Source of the DNA: CALGKJ01 sp049322695
GTDB lineage: Bacteria; Bacillota; Clostridia; Lutisporales; Lutisporaceae
NCBI GenBank assembly: GCA_049322695.1
Contig: JBMORW010000033.1
Coordinates: 1 to 64,000, forward strand
Direction: 5' to 3'
DNA length: 64,000 nucleotides
The translations under genes were made by a program, and so were the position numbers. The notes below the pieces were generated by a model. That model made no database searches. It was not told the DNA's origin and saw only the letters and a list, made by a program, of their open reading frames with translations. Numbering within the stretch: the first letter of the stretch is position 1; the number at the start of each line of letters is the position of its first letter. This document shows, one piece after another, positions 40,430 to 49,502 of this stretch.

Positions 40430-41304
40430 CCGTGTTTTGTTTTACAAAACACAACCCTATCCCATCCAGCTAAATCCTTTTCGATCTCTATATCACAATA
40501 GTGCCCGCTTTGTGCTAGCAGTGCTTTTACTTCCTCTGCCTGATTATAGCCTATTTCCAGGAAAAGCATTCCGCCTTCATTGAGATACATCCATGATTTG
40601 TCTGCTATTTCTCTGTAAAAGCTTAAGCCGTCTACTCCTCCGTCAAGTGCAAGCCTTGGCTCATAATCCTTCACATTTACCGAAAGCTTCTCGATCTCCG
40701 GAGTAGGTATATATGGCGGATTGGATGCTATTACATCCAGGCATCCAAATTCATCAATATCCAGACTGCCGAACATATCGCTATTTACCAGCTTAACCCT
40801 GTTGCCAAGGTCATAATTATCAATATTGACACTGGTACATTCAATAGCAGCATCAGATATATCAACAGCATAAACCATTGAAGCCTGTAAATAGTATGCA
40901 AGGCTGACTGCTATTGCTCCACTGCCGGTGCACATATCCATTAATCTCAACTGTCTTTTAAATTTATATCTTTTAATTATCTCTTCAACCAACACTTCTG
41001 TATCAGGTCTCGGAATCAACACGCCTTCCCTTACATAAAGCCCTAATCCCATAAACTCCTGCTTATGCGTTATGTATTGTACAGGCGTTCCCATTTGCCT
41101 TTTGAATATTTCTTCCCTAAAAGCCCCTGCGACTTGCTCATCTATCTCGCTACCCCCATGAGCCAGTAATTTAATCTTATCCATAGCTATATTATATCTG
41201 CTGCAGACCTCTACAAAAATAAGTTCAGCATCAAGTACCGGTGTATCACTTTTGTCCTTAAGCATTGCTGCCGCATTTTTCAACAACTCTCTTATAGCAG
41301 CCAT
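40420..41304 (-). CDS. prmC: Release factor glutamine methyltransferase PrmC
   Basis: A 294-residue SAM-dependent methyltransferase. SAM site MDMCTGSGAIAVSLAYY and the substrate-glutamine motif ASNPPYIP are clear. The last codons (KTKHGSY) overlap the end of a heptad array, so the C-terminal tail may be repeat-derived. The ATG overlaps the stop of the DUF1385 gene (TAATG). Confidence 0.96.
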   Translation of the reverse strand: MAAIRELLKNAAAMLKDKSDTPVLDAELIFVEVCSRYNIAMDKIKLLAHGGSEIDEQVAGAFREEIFKRQMGTPVQYITHKQEFMGLGLYVREGVLIPRPDTEVLVEEIIKRYKFKRQLRLMDMCTGSGAIAVSLAYYLQASMVYAVDISDAAIECTSVNIDNYDLGNRVKLVNSDMFGSLDIDEFGCLDVIASNPPYIPTPEIEKLSVNVKDYEPRLALDGGVDGLSFYREIADKSWMYLNEGGMLFLEIGYNQAEEVKALLAQSGHYCDIEIEKDLAGWDRVVFCKTKHGSY

Positions 41305-42236
41305 TACCAGTTGTCAGCCTCCGGATCCTCAACCAATACACCCTTGAGGGCAGCTATTGCTACTTCTATCTGCTTTTCATCCGGCTCTTTCGTGGTTATC
41401 TTCTGCAGCCACATACCCGGAGCTGACAATATACATGCCAGCCTGCTCCTGCTTCTTCCGGCCCACTTTATCAGCTCATATGAAATACCTGCAACAAGAG
41501 GCATAAGCAGTATTCTGGTGGCAAACCTCACCCAACGGTTTGGCCAACTGAAAAAAGAAAATAACAGAATACTTACCATCATAACAATAAATAGAAAGCT
41601 TGTTCCACATCTGGGATGCAGTCTTCCATGCTTCTTCACGTTTTCTACCGTAAGCTCCTCACCGTATTCATAGCAAAAAATAGTCTTATGCTCGGCACCA
41701 TGATACTGAAATACTCTCTTTATTTCCTTCATTTTTGAAACTGCAAATATGTAGAGAACAAAAACCGTTATTCTTATAACACCCTCTATGCCGTTTAACA
41801 GCAGTGCATTTTTAGTCAATCCTTTAAATAGGTCGACAGCAAATGTAGGAAATAGAATGAAAAGTGTTATAGTAAACACCAGTGAAATCAGCACTGATAT
41901 CCAAACCACATTGTTTTCCAAAAATTTATCCAGCTTGGACGGCTCTTTTTTGTCAGTTTCCTCAGTTTCCTCTTCAAAAAACTCTGCAGAAAACATCAGA
42001 GACTTTACTCCAAGTACAAGTGAATCACCAAATGCAAATATTCCTCTGATTATTGGTATCTTATTTATGAGTTTCCTATTGGATTTAATCTTTTGCTTAT
42101 CAATAATAATTTCTCCATCAGGCTTTCTTACTGCAATGGCTATATCCTCAGCGCCCTTCATCATGACGCCCTCTATTACAGCCTGGCCGCCTACCGCTTT
42201 GGGTTTAATGTTCTTCAGCCCGTTGTTATTACTCAT
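41304..42236 (-). CDS. DUF1385 (YqhQ-like) membrane protein
   Basis: A 310-residue protein with several membrane segments (about residues 110-190 and 215-255). Signature stretches GGQAVIEGVMMKGAEDIAIA and FQYHGAEHKTIFCYE define DUF1385. The biochemical function is not known; the gene often lies beside prmC/prfA and rpmE in Clostridia, as here. Its stop overlaps prmC. Confidence 0.9.
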   Translation of the reverse strand: MSNNNGLKNIKPKAVGGQAVIEGVMMKGAEDIAIAVRKPDGEIIIDKQKIKSNRKLINKIPIIRGIFAFGDSLVLGVKSLMFSAEFFEEETEETDKKEPSKLDKFLENNVVWISVLISLVFTITLFILFPTFAVDLFKGLTKNALLLNGIEGVIRITVFVLYIFAVSKMKEIKRVFQYHGAEHKTIFCYEYGEELTVENVKKHGRLHPRCGTSFLFIVMMVSILLFSFFSWPNRWVRFATRILLMPLVAGISYELIKWAGRSRSRLACILSAPGMWLQKITTKEPDEKQIEVAIAALKGVLVEDPEADNW

Positions 42237-42478
42237 CTGCTTCTACCTTCCAATGATATTATTACACAGCCTTCAAACCTGACTATGCAATATATAGTAT
42301 ATCCTTACCTATGATATTTTTCAAGTTATGGAGTAAATGATATTGGCAGTTAACATCACTGCTTTTGAAGCTCAAATATAATAAATAATATATGGCTTAT
42401 TTAAAAATCGTGAAATCTGTGTTAAAATATTTATAATATATGTCATAATATGTAATATTCAAACTCGGAGGGTATTGT

Positions 42479-43291
42479 ATGGCGCGTATACTTGTAGTCG
42501 ATGATTCATCCATAATGAGAAGAAACCTTTCTGCTATTTTGAAAAAGGCAGGACATGCAATTGTAGGAGAGGCTGCCAACGGCGAAATAGCATGCAGTGA
42601 GTATGCGAAGTGCAAGCCGGATCTGGTAACCATGGATATTACGATGCCGGTTATGGACGGAATAGCTGCTGTAAAAAAAATCATTCATTCCCATCCGGAA
42701 GCTAATATCATAATGATTAGTGCTCTTGACCAGAAGTTCATGGTGCTTTCTGCTATACAGAATGGTGCAAAACACTATATTATAAAGCCGTTCACTCCGG
42801 AAAAAGTAATACAGGTAGTAAATGAAGTACTCAAAACCGTAAAAGTAGATCCCGAGCTTATGGATGGTCCGATAGGCGAAATAAACAATGCTATTGAAAA
42901 TATATCCACTACTATAGATGCGCTGGAAGAAGACAGCCTGGATGATGAAGATGCTGATAATGACATGCCCTTTACTGTTGAAAACAAAAACGGAATGCTG
43001 ATGATTAATATTAATAAAAGCATCAACCAATCACATTTCAGTTCTCTCAATATGGTGGTGCAGGGCTTTTTGTTTTTAAAGCCTCTCAAGCTTGTGATAA
43101 ACTTCAAAAATATAAAATCAGTCAGTGATGAACTGTTTTACTGCGTTGAGGATTTAATTAAGCCTGTTAAGAATGTAAATGGAATAATAAAAGTTGCTTC
43201 CCTTGATCAGGAGTTCATAAATCTCGCCAAGACAAAGCTCAGAGATGTGGAAGCAGTGCTTTATAAGGATGAAACTGAGCTGATAGTATAA
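42479..43291 (+). CDS. Response regulator with C-terminal STAS-like domain
   Basis: A 270-residue protein. Residues 1-120 are a CheY-like receiver: DD at 8-9, phospho-acceptor Asp53 in TMDITMPVMDG, Lys103 in IIKPF. An acidic linker (about 120-160) leads to a domain of about 100 residues (NKNGMLMININKSI ... LKLVINFKNIKSVSDELFY) resembling STAS anti-anti-sigma proteins. No DNA-binding domain. It is the only plus-strand gene in a long minus-strand block, with no histidine kinase nearby. A GGAGG site precedes the ATG; GTGAAA-N16-TATAAT just upstream is a weak promoter candidate. Confidence 0.85.
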   Translation: MARILVVDDSSIMRRNLSAILKKAGHAIVGEAANGEIACSEYAKCKPDLVTMDITMPVMDGIAAVKKIIHSHPEANIIMISALDQKFMVLSAIQNGAKHYIIKPFTPEKVIQVVNEVLKTVKVDPELMDGPIGEINNAIENISTTIDALEEDSLDDEDADNDMPFTVENKNGMLMININKSINQSHFSSLNMVVQGFLFLKPLKLVINFKNIKSVSDELFYCVEDLIKPVKNVNGIIKVASLDQEFINLAKTKLRDVEAVLYKDETELIV

Positions 43292-43308
43292 TATGTTCAC
43301 TGGATAAT

Positions 43309-43329
43309 AGTTACTGGCAACTAGGCTTA
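43309..43329. repeat. Short, degenerate heptad array
   Basis: TTACTGG, CAACTAG, GCTTAGA follow the response regulator gene, a weak single arm of the CTAG sub-family. Confidence 0.4.
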
Positions 43330-43380
43330 GAACAGCTTTGTAGCTTTTGATTAGCTGATTTTTTGATATCTGTGATAAAT

Positions 43381-43421
43381 AATAATAAAAGGTGTTGATT
43401 ATATCAACACCTTTTATTATT
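43381..43421. terminator. Bidirectional terminator between the response regulator and tdk
   Basis: A perfect 19-bp stem (43381-43399 with 43403-43421) and 3-nt loop, AT-rich at the base. It ends both convergent genes. Confidence 0.85.
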
Positions 43422-43998
43422 ATTTATCCGGCACCTCATGACACTTCCTGCAGCGTGCTTCGTAGCTCTCTGTTGCGCCTACGAGTATTATGGGGTCATT
43501 ATAGGATGCCGGTCTTCCGTCTATAAGTCTTTGTGTTCTAGTTGCAGGGTTGCCGCATTTCATACAGATAGCCTGTATCTTGTCCACAAACTCTGCAGCT
43601 GACATAAGCTCAGGAGTAGGTCCGAAGGGTTCTCCCCTGAAATCCTGATCCAAGCCGCCGACTATAACTCTTTTGCCTTGATCTGCAAGCTTTACGCATA
43701 CTTCAACTATGTCTTTTTCGAAGAACTGTACCTCATCTACTGCAATTACTACCGCTTCATTATCTATGTACTCCAATATATCACTGGCCTTGGCAACCTT
43801 TATGGCTTCCACTCTTGTCCCATTATGCGACACAACATGGTCTATGGCATATCTGTCATCAATACAGTGCTTAAAAACCTGAACTTTTTGCTTAGCTATT
43901 CTGGCCCTGTTAATCCTTCTTATCATTTCTTCGCTTTTACCGCTGAACATCGGTCCTACGACCACTTCAATCCAGCCATGATCCTTTGGTCCGTACAT
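43420..43998 (-). CDS. tdk: Thymidine kinase
   Basis: A 192-residue type II thymidine kinase from the ATG at 43998, after GGGGGAAGG. An in-frame extension to 44082 is translated heptad repeat. Walker A GPMFSGKSEE, Walker B-like AVDEVQFF, lasso and zinc cysteines (CMKCGNPAT, ARCRKCHEV). It salvages thymidine to dTMP. It is next to rpmE and rho as in B. subtilis. Confidence 0.96.
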   Translation of the reverse strand: MYGPKDHGWIEVVVGPMFSGKSEEMIRRINRARIAKQKVQVFKHCIDDRYAIDHVVSHNGTRVEAIKVAKASDILEYIDNEAVVIAVDEVQFFEKDIVEVCVKLADQGKRVIVGGLDQDFRGEPFGPTPELMSAAEFVDKIQAICMKCGNPATRTQRLIDGRPASYNDPIILVGATESYEARCRKCHEVPDK

Positions 43999-44018
43999 AA
44001 ACCTTCCCCCTAAAAAAA

Positions 44019-44093
44019 GTTTCGAGTTTTGGGTTACGGGTATTAAGCAAATTCTTCGAAGCACTTCTTTTACTTCTCGCAACCCGCAACTGG
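44019..44093. repeat. Heptad inverted-repeat element between rpmE and tdk
   Basis: Left arm GTTTCGA, GTTTTGG, GTTACGG (44019-44039); centre TTCTTCGAAGC (44052-44062); right arm CTCGCAA, CCCGCAA, CTGG (44076-44093). Confidence 0.88.
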
Positions 44094-44138
44094 TGAAATA
44101 AATAGAGGCTAAAGCTTATGCACTCTAACCTCACATTT

Positions 44139-44357
44139 TTATTGTTCGTTTTGCTCGTTCTTAAGGTTGAATCTCTTTCTGAATTTGTCAACTCTTCCGC
44201 CGGAATCAACAAGCTTTTGCTTGCCTGTAAAGAAAGGATGGCACTTGGAGCATATTTCAACTTTTATTTCCTTTTTAACGGAACCTGTTTCGAAAGTTTC
44301 ACCGCATGCGCACTTTACAACTGCCTGGCTGTAGTTTGGATGAATTCCATCTTTCAT
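44139..44357 (-). CDS. rpmE: Ribosomal protein L31, zinc-binding type
   Basis: A 72-residue L31 from the ATG at 44357 (AGAGG eight bases upstream; the in-frame GTG at 44366 overlaps the site). MKDGIHPNY start. Cysteines in VKCACGETF and ICSKCHPFF make it the zinc-containing form. A sigmaA promoter lies about 105 bases upstream, leaving a leader that may fold. Confidence 0.96.
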   Translation of the reverse strand: MKDGIHPNYSQAVVKCACGETFETGSVKKEIKVEICSKCHPFFTGKQKLVDSGGRVDKFRKRFNLKNEQNEQ

Positions 44358-44462
44358 CTTGTTCACCTCTTTCCGTATAACCTCTTTATGGACACGACGA
44401 CATTTAATACAGTCAATTCCATAAATGCCCTCTAATTTAAACAGACGTCTTTCAACTGTTAT

Positions 44463-44491
44463 ATTGTAGCATAGAATTTTTTCCTTGGCAA
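44463..44491 (-). promoter_or_regulatory. SigmaA promoter of rpmE
   Basis: TTGCCA (44486-44491) and TACAAT (44463-44468) on the minus strand with a 17-base spacer. The leader downstream contains TTATGGA/TCCATAA arms that could form an autoregulatory L31 leader, not proven. Confidence 0.7.
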
Positions 44492-44522
44492 ATATTTTTT
44501 ATAAATTTTGCAGGGCAGAATT

Positions 44523-44674
44523 TATGGCTGCGAGTGTACTAAGCAAAGCTCTCGCATGTGCTCAGTACCCGAGTTGCGGGTTGCGGGTATTCACATTTGC
44601 AGAGCTTCGAAGCCTGTACAAGCACTCTCGTAACTCGCACGCTTGGTACAAGCGGTACTGGTAACCCGCAACCA
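44523..44674. repeat. Heptad inverted-repeat element between rho and rpmE
   Basis: Left part GCTGCGAGT, then an imperfect palindrome (GTACTAAGC ... GCTCAGTAC), then GTTGCGG, GTTGCGG (44573-44586); centre AGCTTCGAAGC (44603-44613); right arm CTCTCGTAACTCGC, a 6-3-6 hairpin CGCTTGGTACAAGCG (44640-44654), then GGTAACCCGCAACC. It is the most complex copy in the window. Confidence 0.85.
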
Positions 44675-44684
44675 GATATCACAT

Positions 44685-46124
44685 CTAATCCCGAAAATTA
44701 GCTTTCTTTATTTCATCTATAAATTCTTCATTATTCCTGGTCTGCACAAGCTTGTTTATGAGATATTCAGTAACCTCTGCATTGGAGCCGGTACTGAAGG
44801 CTCTTCTTATAGCCATTACTGCTTCATAGCCCTTTTGTGACAGCAGCATTTCCTCTCTTCTGGTACCTGACCTGTTCATATCTATAGCAGGGAATACTCT
44901 CTTTTCTGAAAGCTTTCTGTCCAGATGGACCTCCATATTACCTGTACCTTTAAATTCCTCATATATTACATCATCCATCCTGCTGCCCGTGTCCACAAGC
45001 GCGGTGGCAAGTATAGTAAGACTTCCGCCTTCCTCAATGTTTCTGGCAGCTCCAAAGAATTTTTTAGGCTTGTATAAAGCACCGGGGTCCAGACCGCCTG
45101 ACAAGGTTCTTCCTGTAGGAGCAATAGTCAGATTATAAGCTCTTGCAAGCCTTGTAATGCTGTCAAGCAGTATAACCACGTCCTTTTTTTGCTCTACCAG
45201 TCTTTTTGCTCTTTCCAATACTATTTCAGCAACCTTGCAGTGGTTTTCAGGCATTTCATCAAAGGTGGAATAAATAACATCCCCTCTGATAGACCTTTTC
45301 ATGTCAGTTACTTCTTCAGGTCTTTCATCTATAAGCAAAACTATCAGTTCAATATCAGGGTAATTATGAGTAATGCTGTTGGCGATTTTTTTCAATAGAA
45401 CTGTTTTACCTGCTTTTGGAGGTGATACAATCATGCCTCTTTGCCCCATGCCTATTGGAGCAAGTAGGTCTATCAGCCTTGTAGAAAGGTCCTTTGGATC
45501 GTTTTCCAGAGTTATTCTTTCATCAGGATAGATAGGAGTCAAATCTTCAAAATTGGGACGTCTTATAACACTCTCGGGGTTATCTCCATTTACTCCCTGT
45601 ACATACAGCAGCGCCTGAAACTTTTCTCCTTCTTTGGGAGCCCTGGTAATTCCTGTTATCCTGTCACCTGTTCTTAGATTAAATCTTCTGATTTGACTTG
45701 GCGATATATATATATCCCTGTCACCTGACTGGTAATTGTCGGATCTTAAGAAGCCAAAACCATCAGGAAGTATTTCCAATATGCCGTCAGCTCTTCCGCC
45801 CTTCTCAACGTCCTTGCTTTCAAGAAACTTTTTTTCTGCATCGCTTAATTCTACAGCGGGCTTCTCTGCCTCTTCCTCATGCTGTTTTTCCTCCTGAACC
45901 TGGTGTCTTGCAGCTTCCTTCGGAGCTTCTGACTTAACTGTATCAGCAGGAGTATCTGTTTTCTCATTTTCTGATACGATTCCCTGAGCAAGCCGTGCTT
46001 GCTGAATCATGTTCATTATCTCTTTTACAAGCTCATCCTTTTTATATTTGTAATAGCTTTTAATTCCCATTGCTTTAGCCATCTCACGCAAATCGTTCAT
46101 GCTTTTTTCCATTAGCTCGTTCAA
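44685..46124 (-). CDS. rho: Transcription termination factor Rho
   Basis: A 479-residue hexameric RNA helicase. N-terminal SAP-like LREMAKAMGIKSYYKYKKDE, an acidic insert (about residues 50-100, rich in E/A/K), the cold-shock RNA-binding domain (DGFGFLRSDNYQSGDRDIYIS), then the motor with Walker A SPPKAGKTVLL and the Q/R loops. TTG start at 46124 after GAGGTG. Position upstream of rpmE and tdk is conserved. Confidence 0.96.
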   Translation of the reverse strand: MNELMEKSMNDLREMAKAMGIKSYYKYKKDELVKEIMNMIQQARLAQGIVSENEKTDTPADTVKSEAPKEAARHQVQEEKQHEEEAEKPAVELSDAEKKFLESKDVEKGGRADGILEILPDGFGFLRSDNYQSGDRDIYISPSQIRRFNLRTGDRITGITRAPKEGEKFQALLYVQGVNGDNPESVIRRPNFEDLTPIYPDERITLENDPKDLSTRLIDLLAPIGMGQRGMIVSPPKAGKTVLLKKIANSITHNYPDIELIVLLIDERPEEVTDMKRSIRGDVIYSTFDEMPENHCKVAEIVLERAKRLVEQKKDVVILLDSITRLARAYNLTIAPTGRTLSGGLDPGALYKPKKFFGAARNIEEGGSLTILATALVDTGSRMDDVIYEEFKGTGNMEVHLDRKLSEKRVFPAIDMNRSGTRREEMLLSQKGYEAVMAIRRAFSTGSNAEVTEYLINKLVQTRNNEEFIDEIKKANFRD

Positions 46125-46215
46125 GTCGTTATCACCTCACAATAATTATTTCCATTTATTCGCAAATAAATTCAAAAAGCAAACACGAAACCTGTTTCTG
46201 GTCCCGTGTCCGCAC

Positions 46216-46590
46216 TTATATACCTAAAACACTTATAAGCTCCTGCAGATCCTTTTCGTATTTTGTGGCCACTTCTCTTACCAGGCTCCTGTTTCCAATG
46301 AAAGCTATATCCATTCTGCTTACAGGGCAGCTCAATATTTTAACTTTTTCACTCAACACCTGTCTGGACATAAACACATATAGATGTTCCTTATCGCATC
46401 CGAGACAGGGTATATATATTCGGAAGTTCTTACAATCACTGCTCTTTATCTTCAAAAAGGCTTTGCCGCATTCACAGGTGCATTCATGCACTCCTTTGCC
46501 TGAAAGATCAAACAAAGAAATATCAACAATATGAAGCTTTCCGCATCCGGAACACTTCACTGCAGCACTTATATTTGTTTCAAAAAGCAT
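46216..46590 (-). CDS. Hypothetical protein with zinc-binding-like cysteine pairs
   Basis: A 124-residue protein from the ATG at 46590, after GGAGGTG. Cysteine motifs KCSGCGKLH (about 12-20), CTCECGKAF (about 37-45) and CLGCDKEHLY (about 62-71) could hold one or two metal ions. The C-terminal half is helical (VREVATKYEKDLQELISVL). I do not recognise the family. It lies upstream of rho in the same direction and may share its transcript. Confidence 0.6.
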   Translation of the reverse strand: MLFETNISAAVKCSGCGKLHIVDISLFDLSGKGVHECTCECGKAFLKIKSSDCKNFRIYIPCLGCDKEHLYVFMSRQVLSEKVKILSCPVSRMDIAFIGNRSLVREVATKYEKDLQELISVLGI

Positions 46591-46630
46591 GATTGTCACC
46601 TCCTTGACGCAAAGCGCCGATATGATATGT

Positions 46631-46706
46631 AATTGACAATTATCAACTATCAATTATCAATTATCAATTAGGTTTTGATCATTAACAATTGAGTATTGAT
46701 TTTTGA
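46631..46706. repeat. Heptad inverted-repeat element, AATTATC sub-family
   Basis: Left arm AATTGAC, AATTATC, AACTATC, AATTATC, AATTATC (46631-46665); right arm CAATTGA, GTATTGA, TTTTTGA (46686-46706) in inverse sense. Different base composition but the same 7-bp period and two-armed layout. Confidence 0.8.
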
Positions 46707-46810
46707 TTATATATTTCTACATCCCTTATCCAAATTCCTCTTAAAAATATTAAAAACCGTTTTTCAAATTATTACCTTTTTCTACCATAAAAATTTACAT
46801 AATTCGAATA

Positions 46811-47629
46811 TCAGGACCGGCTTATACCAAGTATCCTTCTTGCCTCTGCAGGTGTTGCAACTTCTCTGCCGCATTCCCTCGATATTCTTGCTATTCTTTC
46901 CACCAGCTGCGCATTAGATTCTGCAAGCACACCCTTAGAATAATATACATTGTCCTCAAAGCCAACTCTTACATGTCCACCCATTACTATAGCCATTACT
47001 GCTAGAGGAAGCTCATATCTGCCTATACCTGCAACAGTCCAGGTGCAATCAGAGGGAATGCTGGAAACAAGATACATAAGGTCTCTTGCTTCTCCTGAAA
47101 TGGCTCCCGGTACTCCCATTACAAAATCAAAATGCAAAGGCATTTTAAGAAGTCCCTTCTTAACCATTCTCATGGCATTATCTATCATGCCCTTTTCAAA
47201 AATTTCTATTTCAGGCTTTACTCCGTTTTCCAGCATTATTTTTGCAAAAGTCTCCATGTATTCCTCAGAGTTCATGAAAACATCACTTCCAAAGTTTACA
47301 GTACCTGTGCTCAGCGATGCCATTTCAGGCTTCAGGTACACAGGCTGTATCCTTTCTTCCTTTGAATGCCATACCGCACCGCCGGTAGAAGGCTGGAATA
47401 TTATATCACAGCGTTCTTCGATTTTTTTCTTTATTTCCCTGTATACCTCTATATCCTGTGTAGGCGTGCCATCGGGCTTTCTTGCATGAATGTGAGCAAT
47501 AGAAGCTCCTGCCTTCCATGCCTTGTATGCTTCTTCTGCTATCTCCTCGGGTGAAATTGGCAGATTAGGCTGTATTTCTCTTGTAACCTCCGCACCTGTA
47601 AGGCATGCGGTTATGATAAGTTTGTCCAT
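46811..47629 (-). CDS. kce: 3-keto-5-aminohexanoate cleavage enzyme-type (BKACE) protein
   Basis: A 272-residue TIM-barrel enzyme of the BKACE family, which joins a beta-keto acid with acetyl-CoA and releases acetoacetate; Kce does this in lysine fermentation. Zinc-site sequence AHIHARKPDG (two histidines) and QPSTGGA are typical. The rest of the lysine pathway is not in the window, although a CoA-transferase able to use acetoacetate is encoded at 30.2-31.8 kb. Other BKACE substrates are possible. GGGAGAGG precedes the ATG. Confidence 0.85.
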   Translation of the reverse strand: MDKLIITACLTGAEVTREIQPNLPISPEEIAEEAYKAWKAGASIAHIHARKPDGTPTQDIEVYREIKKKIEERCDIIFQPSTGGAVWHSKEERIQPVYLKPEMASLSTGTVNFGSDVFMNSEEYMETFAKIMLENGVKPEIEIFEKGMIDNAMRMVKKGLLKMPLHFDFVMGVPGAISGEARDLMYLVSSIPSDCTWTVAGIGRYELPLAVMAIVMGGHVRVGFEDNVYYSKGVLAESNAQLVERIARISRECGREVATPAEARRILGISRS

Positions 47630-47684
47630 GGTTTTATTCCTCTCCCTTATATAAGTATGTTTCTATATATGTTGTGAATGAAAT

Positions 47685-47709
47685 GGTTTCGTGTTGCGGG
47701 TTGCCGCAA
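47685..47709. repeat. Short heptad array after pgm
   Basis: GTTTCGT, GTTGCGG, GTTGCCG, followed by CAAC, a single short arm with a small GTTGC/GCAAC inversion. Confidence 0.65.
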
Positions 47710-47718
47710 CAGATCAGT

Positions 47719-49416
47719 CTACCCTTGAACCAGTCCCTCCACTTCCTTTTTTAACCCATTTATTCTTAGTACTGCATCCTCCATATTGTCTCCTACTACC
47801 GATATGTATATCTTGAGCTTTGGCTCTGTTCCTGATGGTCTCAGACAGAACCAGGAGCCATCTTCAAGTATGAAGAAAAGTACGTTTTCCTTGGGAAGCT
47901 TTATGGGGCCCTGATAAGTCATATAATCCCTGAACTCAACTATCTCAAGCCCGTTTATTTCCTTTGGCGTATCTGCCCTCAGACTATTCAACAGAGTCCT
48001 CATATTCTCCATGCCTTCCTTACCCTTAAAGGCTATGGATATAGTGCTTTCTTTATAATATCCATATCTTTTGAAAAGTTCCATAAGTCCTTCATAGAGA
48101 CTCATACCTCTTTTTTTATAGCATGCTGCCATTTCACATATCAGCATGGAGGTTATGACTGCATCCTTGTCTCTTACAAAGTCACCTGCAAGATAACCGT
48201 AGCTTTCCTCATAGCCGAATATAAATTCTCTTTCTCCGGTTGTCTCAAACTCCTTTATTTTGTCTGCTATGTATTTGAAGCCAGTTAATACTGATATTGT
48301 TTCGACATCAAAGGCTTTGGCAATTTTCATCCCCATTTTCCCTGTCACTATTGTATCTATTATAGTACTCTTACTGCTTAGTCTGCCCTTTTCCTTCAAT
48401 GAGGATAGCATATATTCTATAAGCAGTGCCCCTGTCTGATTTCCGGTAAGCACCACGTATTCCCCTTCTGTGTTTTTGACTACTACCCCAACCCTGTCAC
48501 AGTCCGGATCAGTACCTATTATAATATCTGCATTTTCCTTTTTAGCAAGCTCTATGGCAAGGGAAAAAGCCTCATGCTCCTCGGGATTGGGATATTTTAC
48601 AGTAGAGAAATCGGAGTCGGGCAGCTCCTGCTCGGGCACCACCAGTACGTTTTTAAAGCCCACTTCCTTCAGTACTCTTCTCACAGGCTTATTGCCGGTG
48701 CCATGCAGGGGAGTATATACTATTTTAAAGTTATCTGCAACTTCACTAATTATCTCTTTGTTAAGTGATAGAGATTTTACTCTTTCTATGTACTTATCAT
48801 CCATATCACCGCCAAGCATCTGCAGTAAGTCCTGCTGTTTTGTATCACAGCCTTCCAGGCATTTGATCTGTGAAAAATCCTGTATGGAATTCGCTTCTTC
48901 AATAAGCTCCTCAGCTATGGGTGAAATAACCTGGGCGCCATCATTCCAATATACCTTATAGCCATTATATTCCGGGGGATTGTGGCTGGCTGTTACTACC
49001 AGACCCGCTGTTGCTCCAAGCTCTCTTACTGCAAAGGAAAGCTGGGGAGTAGGCCTGAGCTCCTCAAAAAGATATACCTTTATGCCATTGGCATTCAGTA
49101 CCTTTGCCGCCTCATCGGCAAATTCCCTGGAAAATCTTCTTGAATCATAAGCAATTGCCACACTCGGGTTTTGAATTTTCTTCTTCAGTATATAGTTTGC
49201 CAAGCCTTGAGTTGCCCTGCCTACAGTGTATTTATTCATTCTGTTGGTGCCTGCGCCAATTATTCCCCTCAGCCCGCCTGTACCAAACTCCAGGTCCTTA
49301 TAGAACCTGTCTTCGATTTCCTTATGATTATCCTTTATACCTTCAAGCTCGATTCTGGTTTCTTCATCAAAAAATTCATCTGTAACCCATTTGTTATATC
49401 TTTCCTGATAGTTCAT
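47719..49416 (-). CDS. Phosphoglucomutase/phosphomannomutase
   Basis: A 565-residue alpha-D-phosphohexomutase from the ATG at 49416, after GGAGG. Catalytic serine loop TASHNPPEYNGYKVYW, metal-binding loop GTDPDCDRVG, sugar-binding GYEESYGY and the phosphate-binding RPSGTEPKLKIY. It converts glucose-6-P and glucose-1-P and so feeds GalU, encoded just upstream in the same direction. Confidence 0.95.
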   Translation of the reverse strand: MNYQERYNKWVTDEFFDEETRIELEGIKDNHKEIEDRFYKDLEFGTGGLRGIIGAGTNRMNKYTVGRATQGLANYILKKKIQNPSVAIAYDSRRFSREFADEAAKVLNANGIKVYLFEELRPTPQLSFAVRELGATAGLVVTASHNPPEYNGYKVYWNDGAQVISPIAEELIEEANSIQDFSQIKCLEGCDTKQQDLLQMLGGDMDDKYIERVKSLSLNKEIISEVADNFKIVYTPLHGTGNKPVRRVLKEVGFKNVLVVPEQELPDSDFSTVKYPNPEEHEAFSLAIELAKKENADIIIGTDPDCDRVGVVVKNTEGEYVVLTGNQTGALLIEYMLSSLKEKGRLSSKSTIIDTIVTGKMGMKIAKAFDVETISVLTGFKYIADKIKEFETTGEREFIFGYEESYGYLAGDFVRDKDAVITSMLICEMAACYKKRGMSLYEGLMELFKRYGYYKESTISIAFKGKEGMENMRTLLNSLRADTPKEINGLEIVEFRDYMTYQGPIKLPKENVLFFILEDGSWFCLRPSGTEPKLKIYISVVGDNMEDAVLRINGLKKEVEGLVQG

Positions 49417-49460
49417 AATATACCTCCGTAACATTCTATAGTAGCAAGTCTTTGAAGTAT

Positions 49461-49488
49461 GCCACCGACCACCGGCTTCCGGCCATCA
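49461..49488. repeat. Short heptad array between galU and pgm
   Basis: GCCACCG, ACCACCG, GCTTCCG, GCCATCA: four units of the CCACCG sub-family, the same as in the DUF2298 gene insertion. Confidence 0.75.
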
Positions 49489-49502
49489 GATTCAGATATA
49501 CA

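Noticed and set aside
43999..44082. N-terminal extension of thymidine kinase
   Set aside because: It is read from a heptad element; the ATG at 43998 gives the normal length and has GGGGGAAGG upstream.
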